Counted from the stretch's first letter, positions 1 through 10,446 are shown. The stretch: DNA of 64,000 nt from Citrobacter sp. Cu233 (GCF_030332225.1 NZ_JAOWIF010000034.1:1-64000); one strand, 5' to 3'. Notes: generated by a model from the letters alone, not told the origin. Made by a program: numbers and translations.

Positions 1-77
1 CTGTGCTACCGTTCGACTTGCATGTGTTAGGCCTGCCGCCAGCGTTCAATCTGAGCCATGATCAAACTCTTCAATTT
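1..77 (-). rRNA. rrs: 16S ribosomal RNA, 5' end only
   Basis: The reverse complement begins AAATTGAAGAGTTTGATCAT at position 77 and runs through the universal 5' end of bacterial 16S rRNA up to the window edge, so only about the first 77 nucleotides are present. The gene is read leftwards out of the window. Because it lies beside hemG and trkH it corresponds in position to rrnA of E. coli. The precursor leader and promoters lie at 78-405. Confidence 0.97.
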
Positions 78-209
78 AAAGTTTGATGCTCAATGAATTA
101 AACTTCGTAATGAATTACGTGTTCACTCGTTGAGACTTGGCATTCATTTTTCGTCTTGCGACGTTAAGAATCCGTATCTTCGAGTGCCCACACAGATTGT
201 CTGATAAAT

Positions 210-221
210 TGTTAAAGAGCA
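210..221 (-). promoter_or_regulatory. rrn leader boxA antitermination site
   Basis: The minus strand reads TGCTCTTTAACA, the NusB/NusE-binding boxA of enterobacterial rrn leaders, and is followed by the typical leader sequence ATTTATCAGACAATCTGTG. It lies about 130 nt before mature 16S and serves to keep Rho from terminating the untranslated rRNA transcript. Confidence 0.9.
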
Positions 222-258
222 GTGCCGCTTCGCTTTTTCTCAGCGGCGCGGGGTGTGC

Positions 259-286
259 ATATTACGCCATCCCGCTATGAAGTCAA
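259..286 (-). promoter_or_regulatory. rrn P2 promoter
   Basis: On the minus strand the -35 element TTGACT (281-286) and the -10 element TAATAT (259-264) are 16 bp apart, followed by a GC-rich discriminator. This matches the constitutive P2 of E. coli rrn operons in sequence and position. Base calls are direct; the functional role is from known rrn operons. Confidence 0.88.
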
Positions 287-377
287 GCATTTAATTTCGC
301 TTTTCTTCGTGAGGTTCTCAGTGGAACCCCGCTGACCCGGCGGCGTGTAATCCGTTGTTCCGTGTCAGTGGAGGCGC

Positions 378-405
378 ATTATAGGGAGTTATTTCAGGCT
401 GACAA
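378..405 (-). promoter_or_regulatory. rrn P1 promoter
   Basis: On the minus strand TTGTCA (400-405) and TATAAT (378-383) are separated by 16 bp and followed by the discriminator GCGCC, as in the ppGpp/DksA-controlled P1 promoters of E. coli rrn operons. An AT-rich stretch upstream (about 410-445) could be the UP element. The region 78-454 holds only this leader and the two promoters. Confidence 0.9.
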
Positions 406-454
406 GGGGAAATTTGAAATTATTTACTAAGTGCGTATTTTTTATTCTTTCCGT

Positions 455-1000
455 TTATTTTGGCAACGTTTTGTTGGTTAATTGGGCTATTTCCCGCGCA
501 AAACCCGCTACCTGTTCCCAGTCGGTATAGATCACTTCTTTCTTCGTATCAGTTTCACCGCCTGACATCTTCATAATCAGTTGGATCATGACACGGTCAT
601 ACCAACGATAACGAGGATAAAGCAAAGCACCTGCGATCACCGCACTGCGATCTGGACGCCACGGAGAACTCATCAGAAACTTACGCGCATAGCTATTGGT
701 TTGCGGTGTGCGTTTTTCCGGTTTACGGGCAACCAGGTTAACAGAGTAAAACGCACTCGGCATCGTATTCAGCTGCGTGGCATGCCTTTTCACAAATTCC
801 TGAAATGCAGAATGGTAATGGCCATAGCGAATTGATGCGCCAATCACCACGCTGTCATAATTTTTCCACTCAGGCTCTTCGGTACGATGCAAATTCATGA
901 CATCTGCCCAGACACCCAGCTCTTTAAGTTCAGAAGCCAGATACTCAGCGATTTCGCGCGTTTGTCCGTCCCGGGAAGAAAAAAGAATCAGTGTTTTCAC
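455..1000 (-). CDS. hemG: menaquinone-dependent protoporphyrinogen IX oxidase HemG
   Basis: A 181-residue flavodoxin-like protein. It oxidises protoporphyrinogen IX to protoporphyrin IX late in heme synthesis and passes electrons to quinones at the inner membrane. The FMN phosphate-binding loop S-S-R-D-G-Q-T lies at residues 8-14, and the length equals that of E. coli HemG. The characteristic long insert near residues 125-145 ([10 protein letters not shown]) sits before the last flavodoxin strand. The gene follows trkH by 11 bp on the same strand and is probably cotranscribed with it. The rrn promoters lie just downstream and point away. Confidence 0.95.
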   Translation of the reverse strand: MKTLILFSSRDGQTREIAEYLASELKELGVWADVMNLHRTEEPEWKNYDSVVIGASIRYGHYHSAFQEFVKRHATQLNTMPSAFYSVNLVARKPEKRTPQTNSYARKFLMSSPWRPDRSAVIAGALLYPRYRWYDRVMIQLIMKMSGGETDTKKEVIYTDWEQVAGFAREIAQLTNKTLPK

Positions 1001-1011
1001 GTGTTACTCCA

Positions 1012-2463
1012 TTATTCACGCCAGAAAGTAGGGGTAAAGAGCACCAGCAGAGTAAAGACTTCCAGACGACCAAACAGCATGTTGGCAATCAGGATCCATT
1101 TCGCCACCGGGTTCATGCTGGCAAAATTGTCGGCAACCACCCCCAGCCCAGGCCCGAGGTTATTCAACGTCGCCACTACGGAGGCAAACGCAGAGAAGTC
1201 ATCCACACCAGTCGCAATAATTGCCAGCATACTGATAATAAAGACCAGCGCATAGGCAGAAAAGAAGCCCCATACCGCTTCAAGGATTCGTTCCGGCAAC
1301 GCACGGTTACCCAACTTAATGCTATAGACCGCATTGGGGTGAACCAGTCGTTTCAGTTCGCGGTTACCCTGTTTAAACAGTAACAGGATACGAATCACCT
1401 TCAAACCACCGCCCGTTGACCCGGCACAGCCACCAATAAACGCAGAACACAGTAGCAACACCGGCAGGAACAACGGCCAGCGAGCAATACTGTCTGTAGT
1501 AAATCCGGCAGTGGTCGCCATCGATACAACCTGGAAAAATGCCTGGTTGATTGTCGTAAGCGCCGAACCGTATGTATTGTGTATCCACAGCACCAGCGTA
1601 CAAACGGCCACCAGCGTTAACTGTACCCCGATAAACATGCGGAATTCAGGGTCGCGCCAATAAACCTTCAGGCTGCGCCCACTTAGTAAAGAGAAGTGCA
1701 AACCGTAGTTACAACCGGAGATCAGCAAGAAGATAGCGATAATGGTGTTGATGGTAGGGCTGTCGAAATAACCCACACTGGCGTCATGTGTTGAAAAGCC
1801 GCCGATAGCAATGGTGGCGAAGCTATGGCCAATAGCGTCAAAGGCAGGCATGCCGGCAAACCACAGCGCCAGCGCACACGCAACCGTCAATAGCACATAG
1901 ATGAGCCACAAGGTTTTCGCCGTTTCGGCAATACGTGGGCGCATTTTGTTATCTTTCAGCGGCCCCGGCATTTCTGCACGATAGAGCTGCATCCCCCCCA
2001 CGCCAAGGATAGGCAGGATAGCCACCGCCAGGACGATGATCCCCATACCACCAAACCATTGCAACATCTGACGATAAAAGAGAATGGCATGCGGCAGTGA
2101 ATCCAACCCCACCAATGTAGTCGCCCCCGTGGTTGTTAACCCGGAGAAGGATTCAAAAAAAGCATCGGTGATCGTGAGGTTCGGGCTTTCTGCGAAAATG
2201 AACGGTAGCGCACCCACGCTACCCAGCACAGTCCAGAATAAGACTACTATCAGAAACCCTTCCCGGGATTTCAGCTCGCCCTTCTCCTTACGGTTCGGCC
2301 ACCACAACATGGAGCCGATCGCCAGGGCAACAAAGAAAGTTTGCGTAAATGCACGACCCGCACCATCACGGTAGATAAGTGCTACCAGCCCGGGGATGAT
2401 CATCGTCCCCGAAAATAAGATGACCAGTAGTCCAACGATTCGGGTGATGGCGCGAAAATGCAT
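1012..2463 (-). CDS. trkH: Trk system potassium uptake protein TrkH
   Basis: A 483-residue inner membrane channel protein for low-affinity K+ uptake that works with the cytoplasmic regulator TrkA. The sequence has four repeated membrane-pore-membrane units; the selectivity-filter loops are visible as T-T-T-G-A-T (near residue 110), A-I-G-G-F-S-T, T-T-A-G-F-T-T and L-N-N-L-G-P-G-L-G near the end. The glycine-rich G-G-C-A-G-S-T-G-G-G-L-K stretch near residue 345 is also typical. Length and start equal those of E. coli TrkH. It lies 38 bp after yigZ and 11 bp before hemG, so yigZ-trkH-hemG looks like one transcription unit, perhaps continuing from pepQ. Confidence 0.96.
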   Translation of the reverse strand: MHFRAITRIVGLLVILFSGTMIIPGLVALIYRDGAGRAFTQTFFVALAIGSMLWWPNRKEKGELKSREGFLIVVLFWTVLGSVGALPFIFAESPNLTITDAFFESFSGLTTTGATTLVGLDSLPHAILFYRQMLQWFGGMGIIVLAVAILPILGVGGMQLYRAEMPGPLKDNKMRPRIAETAKTLWLIYVLLTVACALALWFAGMPAFDAIGHSFATIAIGGFSTHDASVGYFDSPTINTIIAIFLLISGCNYGLHFSLLSGRSLKVYWRDPEFRMFIGVQLTLVAVCTLVLWIHNTYGSALTTINQAFFQVVSMATTAGFTTDSIARWPLFLPVLLLCSAFIGGCAGSTGGGLKVIRILLLFKQGNRELKRLVHPNAVYSIKLGNRALPERILEAVWGFFSAYALVFIISMLAIIATGVDDFSAFASVVATLNNLGPGLGVVADNFASMNPVAKWILIANMLFGRLEVFTLLVLFTPTFWRE

Positions 2464-2501
2464 CTCTGCCGCTTCCTTAGTTCTTTAAAATGAGGTGGGG
2501 A

Positions 2502-3116
2502 TTATTCTTCAATCGCTAACAATTGCAATGAACCACGACTAAAATCCGCCAGCTTTGCTGAAAATTCATCCACTTTCGCATAAGGAAGCGCGACCCGAAG
2601 CAGAACGAATGCCTGGTAATCACTGGAAACGATTTTACCGTCTAACTGCCCCAACAGTGCTTCAATACCTGCCAGTTGGCCGTACTCACACTGCAAAGTA
2701 TATTCGGTTAATGGCGTCTTGCGCTGTGTCGTCAACTGGCGCAGCGCCTGATTTACACCACCACCGTAGGCTTTTACCAGCCCACCAGTACCGAGAAGAA
2801 TACCACCGTAGTAACGCACTACCACCGCGGTAATCTCGCCGACGCCGCTCCCCATCAGTTGTGCGAGCATCGGCTTGCCTGCCGTACCCGCCGGTTCACC
2901 ATCGTCTGAAAACCCCAGTTGCTGCGAGTCATTCGGCGCACCCGCCACCCACGCTACACAATGATGACGGGCATCCGGGTGTTCCGCTCTGACTGACTCA
3001 ACAAACGCTTTCGCCGCTTCTACACCGTCCGTATGAGCGAGCAACGTAATGAAGCGGCTTTTTTTGATTTCTTCAACGACGCTAACCGGCGCCGCAGGGA
3101 TTAACCAACTGTCCAT
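2502..3116 (-). CDS. yigZ: YigZ, IMPACT/UPF0029 family protein
   Basis: A 204-residue soluble protein of the IMPACT family, with the N-terminal Impact domain (residues about 15-125, motif E-I-K-K-S-R-F-I and the G-x-x-L-x-x-x-G-x-G-E-I-T-A segment) and a small C-terminal ferredoxin-like domain (about 140-200). The E. coli protein has a known structure, but its substrate is not firmly established; links to translation control come from the eukaryotic homologue only. Its start codon overlaps the pepQ stop by one base (TAATG), which indicates translational coupling. Confidence 0.9.
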   Translation of the reverse strand: MDSWLIPAAPVSVVEEIKKSRFITLLAHTDGVEAAKAFVESVRAEHPDARHHCVAWVAGAPNDSQQLGFSDDGEPAGTAGKPMLAQLMGSGVGEITAVVVRYYGGILLGTGGLVKAYGGGVNQALRQLTTQRKTPLTEYTLQCEYGQLAGIEALLGQLDGKIVSSDYQAFVLLRVALPYAKVDEFSAKLADFSRGSLQLLAIEE

Positions 3117-4447
3117 TACGCCAGTTTCAAATCCCGCGTCATGTTTTCAATATTGTTCTCGTGGACAACCACGTTGTCTTCAATACGAATCCCGCCGAAC
3201 GGCTTCAGTGCTTCAATTTTCTGCCAGTTGAAGTGCTTGCTGAATTTCCCTTCACGCCACGGGGCGAGCAGCGATTCAATGAAGTAGATACCCGGCTCGA
3301 TGGTCAGAACCATGCCTGGCTGCAGCACACGGGTGCAACGCAGGTAAGGGTACTTCGACGGCGCGGCAAGGTGTGTGCCCGTGTCATCCTGCATGAAACC
3401 TGCAACATCATGTACCTGTAGACCCAGCAGGTGACCGATACCGTGCGGCATAAACGGTCCGGTGAGATCATTTTCCACCATCGCCTCTTCACTCATGTCG
3501 GTGATGATTTGATGTTTACGCAGCAGCTTCGCAATACGCTGATGGAACTGAATGTGATAGTCCACATAGCTGACACCCGCTTTCATCGTCGCGATGAGCG
3601 CCAGCTCTTCGTCGTTCACGTCTTTCACCAGCTGCGCGTAGTCGTTGTCGCTTTTCGCCGACCAGGTACGCGTCAGGTCTGCCGCATAACCGTTATATTC
3701 CGCCCCCGCATCCAGCAGGAAGCTACGGATTTCAGACGGAGCCTGGTGATCCAGCTTGGTGTAATGCAGAACCGAAGCATGTTCGTTAAGCGCAACGATG
3801 TTGCTGTACGGCACGTCGGTGTCGCGATGACCGGTGGCAGTCAGGTAAGCCAGGTTGATATCAAACTCGCTCATCCCGGAACGGAACGCTTCTTCCGCGG
3901 CACGGTGCCCACTCACCGCCATTTTCTGCGCTTCACGCATACAGGCCAGTTCGTAATCAGTTTTATAGGCGCGGTAATAGTGCAGGTAGTCGATCACCCC
4001 TTTCGGGTTGATGTTGCTGGCCGCGATGTCCAGTTGCAGCGCACGTTCCGGAACCGGACCGATATAACCGATATTGCCGCGTGCAGCAGGCAGTTGGCTA
4101 CCAATACCATCCGCTTTAGGCAGCGCAATGATCTCGACCTCTTCCGTCCAGAAGGACGTCGGCAGCGGCTCTACGTTGTGCCAGTAATCAACCGGCAAAT
4201 AGAACCACAGTTTTGGCTTATTCACGCCATCCACCAGCAACCAGCAGTTGGGAACCTGCGTGACGGGAACCCAGGCTTTAAACTGCGGGTTGACCTTAAA
4301 CGGATACGGATGGTCGTCGAGAAAAACGTTAACAAGCTCACCAGAATGAATAAGTAACGCATCCAACTTGAAGCGCGCCAGTGCATCACGGGTACGTTCT
4401 TGTAAGGTAACAATATGATTTTTATAGAGTGCGGCCAGTGATTCCAT
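3116..4447 (-). CDS. pepQ: Xaa-Pro dipeptidase PepQ (prolidase)
   Basis: A 443-residue cytoplasmic M24B metallopeptidase that cleaves dipeptides with C-terminal proline. The dinuclear metal site is visible in order: D-A-G-A-E-Y and D-L-T-R-T-W (two aspartates, about 245-260), H-G-I-G-H (about 335-340), E-P-G-I-Y-F (about 385) and R-I-E-D-N (about 423). Length equals the E. coli enzyme. It is transcribed divergently from fadB with about 190 bp between the starts, and its stop overlaps the start of yigZ. Confidence 0.96.
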   Translation of the reverse strand: MESLAALYKNHIVTLQERTRDALARFKLDALLIHSGELVNVFLDDHPYPFKVNPQFKAWVPVTQVPNCWLLVDGVNKPKLWFYLPVDYWHNVEPLPTSFWTEEVEIIALPKADGIGSQLPAARGNIGYIGPVPERALQLDIAASNINPKGVIDYLHYYRAYKTDYELACMREAQKMAVSGHRAAEEAFRSGMSEFDINLAYLTATGHRDTDVPYSNIVALNEHASVLHYTKLDHQAPSEIRSFLLDAGAEYNGYAADLTRTWSAKSDNDYAQLVKDVNDEELALIATMKAGVSYVDYHIQFHQRIAKLLRKHQIITDMSEEAMVENDLTGPFMPHGIGHLLGLQVHDVAGFMQDDTGTHLAAPSKYPYLRCTRVLQPGMVLTIEPGIYFIESLLAPWREGKFSKHFNWQKIEALKPFGGIRIEDNVVVHENNIENMTRDLKLA

Positions 4448-4594
4448 TTTCTACCCTTCTGTTTTTTTGACCTCAAGTCTCCGCATCTTAGCACATCGCT
4501 TTATGACTGCGTGATTTCTGCCGAGCGTGATCGAATCGTCATTTCTTTAATCATTTATTTGCATTTCTTTAACATAAAACACACACTTCGATTC

Positions 4595-4611
4595 ATCTGG
4601 TATGACCAGAT
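4595..4611. promoter_or_regulatory. FadR operator upstream of fadBA
   Basis: The 17-bp imperfect palindrome ATCTGGTATGACCAGAT fits the FadR consensus and lies 25 bp before the fadB start. In E. coli FadR bound here represses fadBA until long-chain acyl-CoA releases it. The match is read directly; regulation is inferred from E. coli. Confidence 0.88.
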
Positions 4612-4636
4612 CACCTTGCGGATTCAGGAGACTGAC

Positions 4637-6826
4637 ATGCTTTACAAAGGCGACACCCTGTACCTTGACTGGCTGGAAGATGGCATCGCCGAACTGGTGT
4701 TCGATGCCCCTGGCTCGGTCAATAAACTCGACACGGCCACCGTTGCCAGCCTGGGCCATGCGCTTGATGTGCTGGAAAAACAACCAAATTTAAAAGGGCT
4801 GCTCCTGCGCTCTAATAAAGCGGCTTTTATTGTCGGTGCCGATATCACCGAATTTCTTTCACTGTTCCTCGTTCCCGAAGAGCAGTTGAGCCAGTGGCTG
4901 CACTTTGCCAATAGCGTCTTTAATCGCCTGGAAGATCTGCCTGTTCCGACTCTCTCTGCGGTAAACGGTTACGCGCTGGGCGGCGGCTGCGAGTGCGTGC
5001 TGGCAACTGATTATCGTCTGGCAACACCAGACCTGCGCATTGGTCTGCCGGAAACCAAACTGGGCATTATGCCGGGCTTTGGCGGTTCCGTGCGTATGCC
5101 TCGTATGCTGGGTGCTGATAGCGCGCTGGAAATCATTGCTGCAGGTAAAGATGTTGGCGCTGAGCACGCGCTGAAAATTGGCCTGGTTGATGGCGTGGTG
5201 AAACAAGACAAACTGCTTGATGGCGCGATCGCTGTATTACGTCAGGCAATCAACGGCGACCTCGACTGGAAAGCTAAACGCCAGCCGAAACTGGAACCAC
5301 TGAAACTCAGCAAAATTGAAGCAGCCATGAGCTTTACCATCGCCAAAGGCATGGTGGCGCAGACGGCCGGTAAACATTATCCCGCACCGATTACCGCAGT
5401 GAAAACCATTGAAGCAGCAGCGCGATTCGGTCGTGAAGAAGCGCTGAATCTGGAAAATAAGAGCTTTGTTCCACTGGCGCACACCAGTGAAGCTCGCGCG
5501 TTGGTTGGTATCTTCCTCAACGATCAGTTTGTCAAAGCCAAAGCGAAAAAACTCACCAGGAATGTTGAGGCACCTCAGCAAGCAGCGGTACTGGGCGCTG
5601 GCATTATGGGCGGCGGCATTGCTTACCAGTCTGCCTGGAAAGGCGTACCGGTAGTGATAAAAGACATCAATGACAAATCACTGACGCTGGGTATGACCGA
5701 AGCGGCCAAGCTGCTTAACAAGCAGCTGGAGCGCGGCAAGATAGACGGTCTGAAAATGGCTGGTGTTATTTCAACCATTCAGCCAACTCTCGACTATAGC
5801 GGTTTCGAGCGTGTAGATGTGGTCGTTGAAGCCGTAGTCGAAAACCCAAAAGTGAAAAAAGCAGTGCTGGCAGAAACCGAAGATAAGGTACGCCCGGATA
5901 CTGTACTGGCGTCGAATACGTCCACGATCCCAATTAACGAGCTGGCCAGCGTTCTCAAACGCCCGGAAAACTTCTGCGGTATGCACTTCTTTAACCCGGT
6001 ACACCGTATGCCGCTGGTTGAAATCATTCGCGGAGAGAAAAGCTCGGATGAAACCATCGCCAGGGTTGTCGCCTGGGCCAGCAAAATGGGCAAAACGCCG
6101 ATTGTGGTCAACGACTGCCCTGGTTTCTTCGTTAACCGCGTGCTGTTCCCTTACTTTGCAGGTTTCAGCCAGTTACTGCGCGATGGTGCGGATTTCCGCA
6201 AAGTTGACAAAGTGATGGAGAAACAGTTTGGCTGGCCAATGGGTCCGGCTTATCTGCTGGACGTGGTGGGTATTGATACCGCACATCACGCTCAGGCTGT
6301 GATGTCCGCGGGCTTCCCGCAGCGTATGCAGAAAGATTATCGCGACGCGATTGATGCGCTGTTTGATGCCAGCCGTTTCGGACAGAAAAACGGTCTCGGA
6401 TTCTGGCGTTATAAAGAAGACAACAAGGGCAAGCCGAAGAAAGAAGAAGACGCCGCCGTTGATGGCTTACTGGCAGACGTCAGCCAGCCGAAACGCGACT
6501 TCAGCGACGAAGAGATTATCGCTCGTATGATGATCCCAATGGTCAACGAAGTGGTGCGTTGCCTGGAGGAAGGCATCATTGCCAGCCCGGCAGAAGCCGA
6601 TATGGCACTGGTTTATGGCCTGGGCTTCCCTCCGTTCCACGGCGGTGCGTTCCGCTGGCTGGATACACTTGGCAGTGCGAAGTATCTCGATATGGCGCAG
6701 CAGTATCAGCACCTGGGTCCGCTGTATGAAGTACCAGCCGGTCTGTGTGATAAAGCACGCCATAACGAACCGTATTATCCCCCGGTTGAGCCTGCCCGCC
6801 CGGTTGGCGACCTGAAAACGGCTTAA
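4637..6826 (+). CDS. fadB: fatty acid oxidation complex subunit alpha FadB
   Basis: A 729-residue multifunctional beta-oxidation protein: enoyl-CoA hydratase/isomerase (residues about 1-190) and 3-hydroxyacyl-CoA dehydrogenase (about 310-715). Catalytic Glu119 (G-G-G-C-E-C) and Glu139 (L-P-E-T-K-L) are present, as are the NAD loop G-A-G-I-M-G-G-G near 320 and the dehydrogenase histidine in H-F-F-N-P-V-H-R near 450. The start at 4637 is chosen because it follows GGAG and gives the E. coli length; a longer in-frame opening to 4511 would run through the FadR operator. It forms an alpha2beta2 complex with FadA, whose gene follows after 9 bp. Confidence 0.97.
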   Translation: MLYKGDTLYLDWLEDGIAELVFDAPGSVNKLDTATVASLGHALDVLEKQPNLKGLLLRSNKAAFIVGADITEFLSLFLVPEEQLSQWLHFANSVFNRLEDLPVPTLSAVNGYALGGGCECVLATDYRLATPDLRIGLPETKLGIMPGFGGSVRMPRMLGADSALEIIAAGKDVGAEHALKIGLVDGVVKQDKLLDGAIAVLRQAINGDLDWKAKRQPKLEPLKLSKIEAAMSFTIAKGMVAQTAGKHYPAPITAVKTIEAAARFGREEALNLENKSFVPLAHTSEARALVGIFLNDQFVKAKAKKLTRNVEAPQQAAVLGAGIMGGGIAYQSAWKGVPVVIKDINDKSLTLGMTEAAKLLNKQLERGKIDGLKMAGVISTIQPTLDYSGFERVDVVVEAVVENPKVKKAVLAETEDKVRPDTVLASNTSTIPINELASVLKRPENFCGMHFFNPVHRMPLVEIIRGEKSSDETIARVVAWASKMGKTPIVVNDCPGFFVNRVLFPYFAGFSQLLRDGADFRKVDKVMEKQFGWPMGPAYLLDVVGIDTAHHAQAVMSAGFPQRMQKDYRDAIDALFDASRFGQKNGLGFWRYKEDNKGKPKKEEDAAVDGLLADVSQPKRDFSDEEIIARMMIPMVNEVVRCLEEGIIASPAEADMALVYGLGFPPFHGGAFRWLDTLGSAKYLDMAQQYQHLGPLYEVPAGLCDKARHNEPYYPPVEPARPVGDLKTA

Positions 6827-7999
<1,173 letters not shown>

Positions 8000-8020
8000 T
8001 CAAAGATAAATTCCCCTAAA

Positions 8021-8131
8021 TAATTCGTGCTGCATCGCGGCGGTAACTGAGCGAATCCCCGGGAGCATAGATAACTATGTGACCGGGGTGAGCAAAGGCA
8101 GCCAACAAAGAGGCAGTGTGAATTATGACGG
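8021..8131 (+). repeat. ERIC (IRU) repeat downstream of fadA
   Basis: The stretch carries the ERIC core: GCGAATCCCCGGGAGCATAG followed by CTATGTGACCGGGGTGAGC, with inverted arms CCCCGG/CCGGGG and CATAG/CTATG, flanked by the usual GCAGCCAACAAAGAGGCAG and ATGACG ends. The length is about 111 bp, slightly short of the typical 127 bp. It lies in the fadA 3' UTR and could fold into a long hairpin in the mRNA. Confidence 0.9.
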
Positions 8132-8154
8132 GGAAAGGTTTAGTTGCCGTTCTT

Positions 8155-8179
8155 CCCGCCTGTCAGGGGCGGGTTTTTT
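8155..8179 (+). terminator. probable fadBA intrinsic terminator
   Basis: A CCCGCC/GGCGGG stem with a 7-nt loop is followed by six T residues on the plus strand, 155 bp after the fadA stop and just beyond the ERIC. The T-run overlaps the last bases of the LacI-type relic on the other strand. Confidence 0.75.
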
Positions 8180-8900
8180 ATTTCCCTGAACTGCTACGTA
8201 CCACCAATTGTACCGGCAGCAACAGATTCTCTTCCGGCTTGCCTTCCAGCAGTAAACGCAGTGCTTCGCGCCCCAGTTGCTGCTTATCAACCGCAATTGT
8301 AGTCAGCGGCGGATGTGACCAGGCCGCAGCATCAATATCATCAAATCCTACCAGCGCAAGATCTTCTGGAATACGAATCCCCTGCTGCGCACACACCCGC
8401 TGAACAACCATCGCCGCCGCATCGTTATAAGCAAAAATAGCATCGGGCGGTTCCGGCAGTCTGAGCAGTTCATTAACCGCCTCGACCAACGATTGTTCAG
8501 TATCGAGCAGCGGCGGTGCGATGGCTTCGTACTCCGGAGGCATCAGCAGACGGGCTTCATACAGTGCCTGGCGATAACCCTTTTCACGCTGACGAATACT
8601 GTAGTGTGAGAGAGTACTGGCAAGATAAGCGATACGGCTACACCCCTGTTCGATCAAATGTTTTGTCGCCAGATAGCCGCCCTGGGTATTGTCCGGATTG
8701 ACGCATGGCAAACCTGGAGCCCACAGATCTACAAGCACCAGCGGCAATTTCATTTGTTGCAGCAGCCCAAGCAGCTCTGGCTAAAAAAATCCGGCGCAGA
8801 TCAACGCATCAGGCTGATGCAACATGACCTGCTCACTTACCGCATCAGCTGGCCCGATAATTCGTGTGATTCATGTACTGGCGTTCCAGACCAGTGCCAG
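8178..8900 (-). pseudogene. LacI-family transcription regulator remnant (3' part, amber stop)
   Basis: The reading frame 8178-8753 encodes 191 residues of a periplasmic-binding-protein-like ligand domain of the LacI/GalR family, ending in the typical segment L-A-L-V-G-F-D-D-I-D near residue 145. Upstream, the same frame continues through an in-frame TAG at about 8782-8784: Q-P-D-A-L-I-C-A-G-F-F-stop-P-E-L-L-G-L-L. Relatives usually have Gln at the stop, so CAG to TAG is the likely change. Homology fades near 8890, where the truncated ROK kinase frame ends. The DNA-binding helix-turn-helix domain is absent, so it cannot act as a repressor. The ligand is unknown. The 5' limit is approximate. 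Confidence 0.82.
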
Positions 8901-9456
8901 AGATAAAACTTTCAATACAGTTCTGTTGTCCGCAATAGCAGGTAACCCCCTCACCATCCCGGGACTCATGGTAACGTGGCAATGCATTATGCCCCCACTC
9001 CCCTGCGCAGGTATTAGGGCCGGAGATCAAACGGTTATCAACACACAACCCGCCTCCGCAGCCAGTACCGAGAATTACGCCAAATACCACACAGTGTCCG
9101 CATCCACTGCCGTCCATAGCCTCTGACAGTGTAAAGCAGTTAGCATCGTTAGTGACGGGCACAGGCATCCCTAATGCTTGTTCAAGGTCACGGGTAAAAG
9201 CCTGCTGATTTAGCACCAGAATGTTGGAATTTTTAATTAATCCCCTGCTATCTACTGCTCCAGGGCCCCCAATACCGACCGATAAAGGTTGGTTAACGGT
9301 CTGCATAGCCTTAGCAATCATATCCGTCACGGCATGGAAAAAATCGCCGTAGCTTTGCTTGGGTGTAGCGCGTCGTTCGCGGTAAATAATCTCACCTGTT
9401 TTATCAATTACCACCGCTTCGATTTTAGTCCCGCCTATATCCAGTCCGAGCCTCAT
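8845..9456 (-). pseudogene. ROK-family sugar kinase, truncated at the C terminus
   Basis: This encodes 203 residues starting M-R-L-G-L-D-I-G-G-T-K at 9456, chosen because GAGAGG precedes it; in-frame codons upstream lie in the operator region. ATP-binding D-I-G-G-T-K, the G-P-G-A-V-D loop, the catalytic segment T-N-D-A-N, E-W-G-H-N and the zinc site C-Y-C-G-Q-Q-N-C are all present. Homology stops after S-G-T-G-L-E-R-Q-Y, losing roughly the last 95 residues of a ~300-residue kinase. The nearest named relative I recall is fructokinase Mak, but the substrate cannot be read from the fragment. It is joined out of frame to the LacI-type remnant, as expected from one internal deletion. Confidence 0.85.
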
Positions 9457-9511
9457 GGTGACCTCTCCCCTCATTGGCCTCTCACAATTATGATGCTGCA
9501 TAGAGCGCCAA

Positions 9512-9530
9512 ATTTGTTTACTAAACAAAT
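9512..9530. promoter_or_regulatory. perfect 19-bp palindrome, likely operator of the ROK kinase relic
   Basis: ATTTGTTTA-C-TAAACAAAT is a perfect inverted repeat 56 bp upstream of the kinase start. A degenerate second copy (TTTGTTCACTAAAAAT) lies 69 bp further on at 9582-9597. The pair resembles a repressor operator with looping geometry. The cognate regulator is unknown and could be the lost LacI-type protein. Confidence 0.55.
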
Positions 9531-9581
9531 GATGGAGTATCACAAAATGTTGTTATATCTACAGGAAAATAGGGAAATAAC

Positions 9582-9597
9582 TTTGTTCACTAAAAAT
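9582..9597. promoter_or_regulatory. degenerate second copy of the operator-like palindrome
   Basis: TTTGTTCACTAAAAAT matches the left arm and centre of the perfect palindrome at 9512-9530 but has a decayed right arm. The two sites are 69 bp apart, measured between equivalent bases. Function is inferred only from the similarity. Confidence 0.4.
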
Positions 9598-9675
9598 GAT
9601 GAGGTTTTGTAAAACAGGAGATATGCAAAGATGCTGGGCCAGCAACCGTCATGTGGAAGGTGGGGAATTCATGAA

Positions 9676-9698
9676 TGCGCCGGTGGGGTTCCGGCGCA
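9676..9698 (-). terminator. GC-rich hairpin after fre
   Basis: The perfect inverted repeat TGCGCCGG/CCGGCGCA with a 7-nt loop lies 6 bp beyond the fre stop. There is no T-run behind it on the minus strand, so it may protect the 3' end or assist termination rather than be a full intrinsic terminator. Confidence 0.45.
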
Positions 9699-9704
9699 CA
9701 TCGT

Positions 9705-10406
9705 TTAAATAAACGCGAACGCGTCGCCAAACAGACGATCTTCACGCGCCTGACGTTCATTGCAGAACAGGTCGCGCGCGATTTTAGCCATCTCGAAACG
9801 CCCGGCGATATAAATATCATGTTCCGCCAGAGTGCCGTAATCCTGTAACACTGCCGTTAATACGGTTCCCGTACGACCACGCCAGCCCGTTTCAGGCTGT
9901 TCCACTACAGGCTCAACACGCAGGTTCGGATGATTAACTGACAGTGCCTCCAGTTCAGAGAGATCGTAGAGATGTTTCTCTTCTCGTCCGCCCCAGTAAA
10001 TAGTGATATCACGGTTTGGGTTGCGCGCCAGTGCTGTCAGCAAAATCGAGCGTACGTATGAGAACCCTGTGCCGCCAGCAATCAGGATCAGCGGACGATT
10101 CTCATCATCACGCAGCCAGGCTTCACCGTGCGGGATGTCGACCTTAATTTCCCGATCTTTCAGAATTCGGTCCATAACAGCCATGGCATAAAGATTTAGC
10201 TCAGAAGCCCCCACATGCAGCTCAATGAATCCGTGCTCATCCGGCGTAGATGCCATGGAGAACGGGCGTTTATCACGTTCGTCCATCACGACCATTAAAT
10301 ACTGACCAGCACGAAAGGAAAACGCCGCGTCCGGCACTAAACGTACGCGATATACGGTGTCAGTGATAGCTTCTACCGAGGTCACTTTACAGCTTAAGGT
10401 TGTCAT
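9705..10406 (-). CDS. fre: NAD(P)H-flavin reductase Fre
   Basis: A 233-residue cytoplasmic oxidoreductase that reduces free riboflavin, FMN or FAD with NAD(P)H. It has an N-terminal FAD-binding barrel (R-P-F-S-M-A-S near residue 48) and a C-terminal nucleotide-binding domain (G-G-T-G-F-S near 112). The start at 10406 (M-T-T-L-S-C-K-V) gives the E. coli length; upstream in-frame codons overlap the ubiD end. It follows ubiD by 40 bp on the same strand. In E. coli it supports ferric reduction and can supply reduced flavin, which fits its position next to the prenyl-FMN-dependent decarboxylase UbiD. Confidence 0.95.
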   Translation of the reverse strand: MTTLSCKVTSVEAITDTVYRVRLVPDAAFSFRAGQYLMVVMDERDKRPFSMASTPDEHGFIELHVGASELNLYAMAVMDRILKDREIKVDIPHGEAWLRDDENRPLILIAGGTGFSYVRSILLTALARNPNRDITIYWGGREEKHLYDLSELEALSVNHPNLRVEPVVEQPETGWRGRTGTVLTAVLQDYGTLAEHDIYIAGRFEMAKIARDLFCNERQAREDRLFGDAFAFI

Positions 10407-10446
10407 GCGCTCTCTCTGTCGGATCAATAGGCAAAACGATCGCGCC

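Noticed and set aside
3431-4357. 308-codon open frame on the plus strand antisense to pepQ
   Set aside because: No recognisable domain, no promoter or Shine-Dalgarno, and it mirrors the strong codon bias of pepQ; a shadow frame.
4511-4636. In-frame 42-residue extension of FadB upstream of 4637
   Set aside because: It crosses the FadR operator and promoter region, lacks homology, and the ATG at 4637 has a Shine-Dalgarno and gives the known FadB length.
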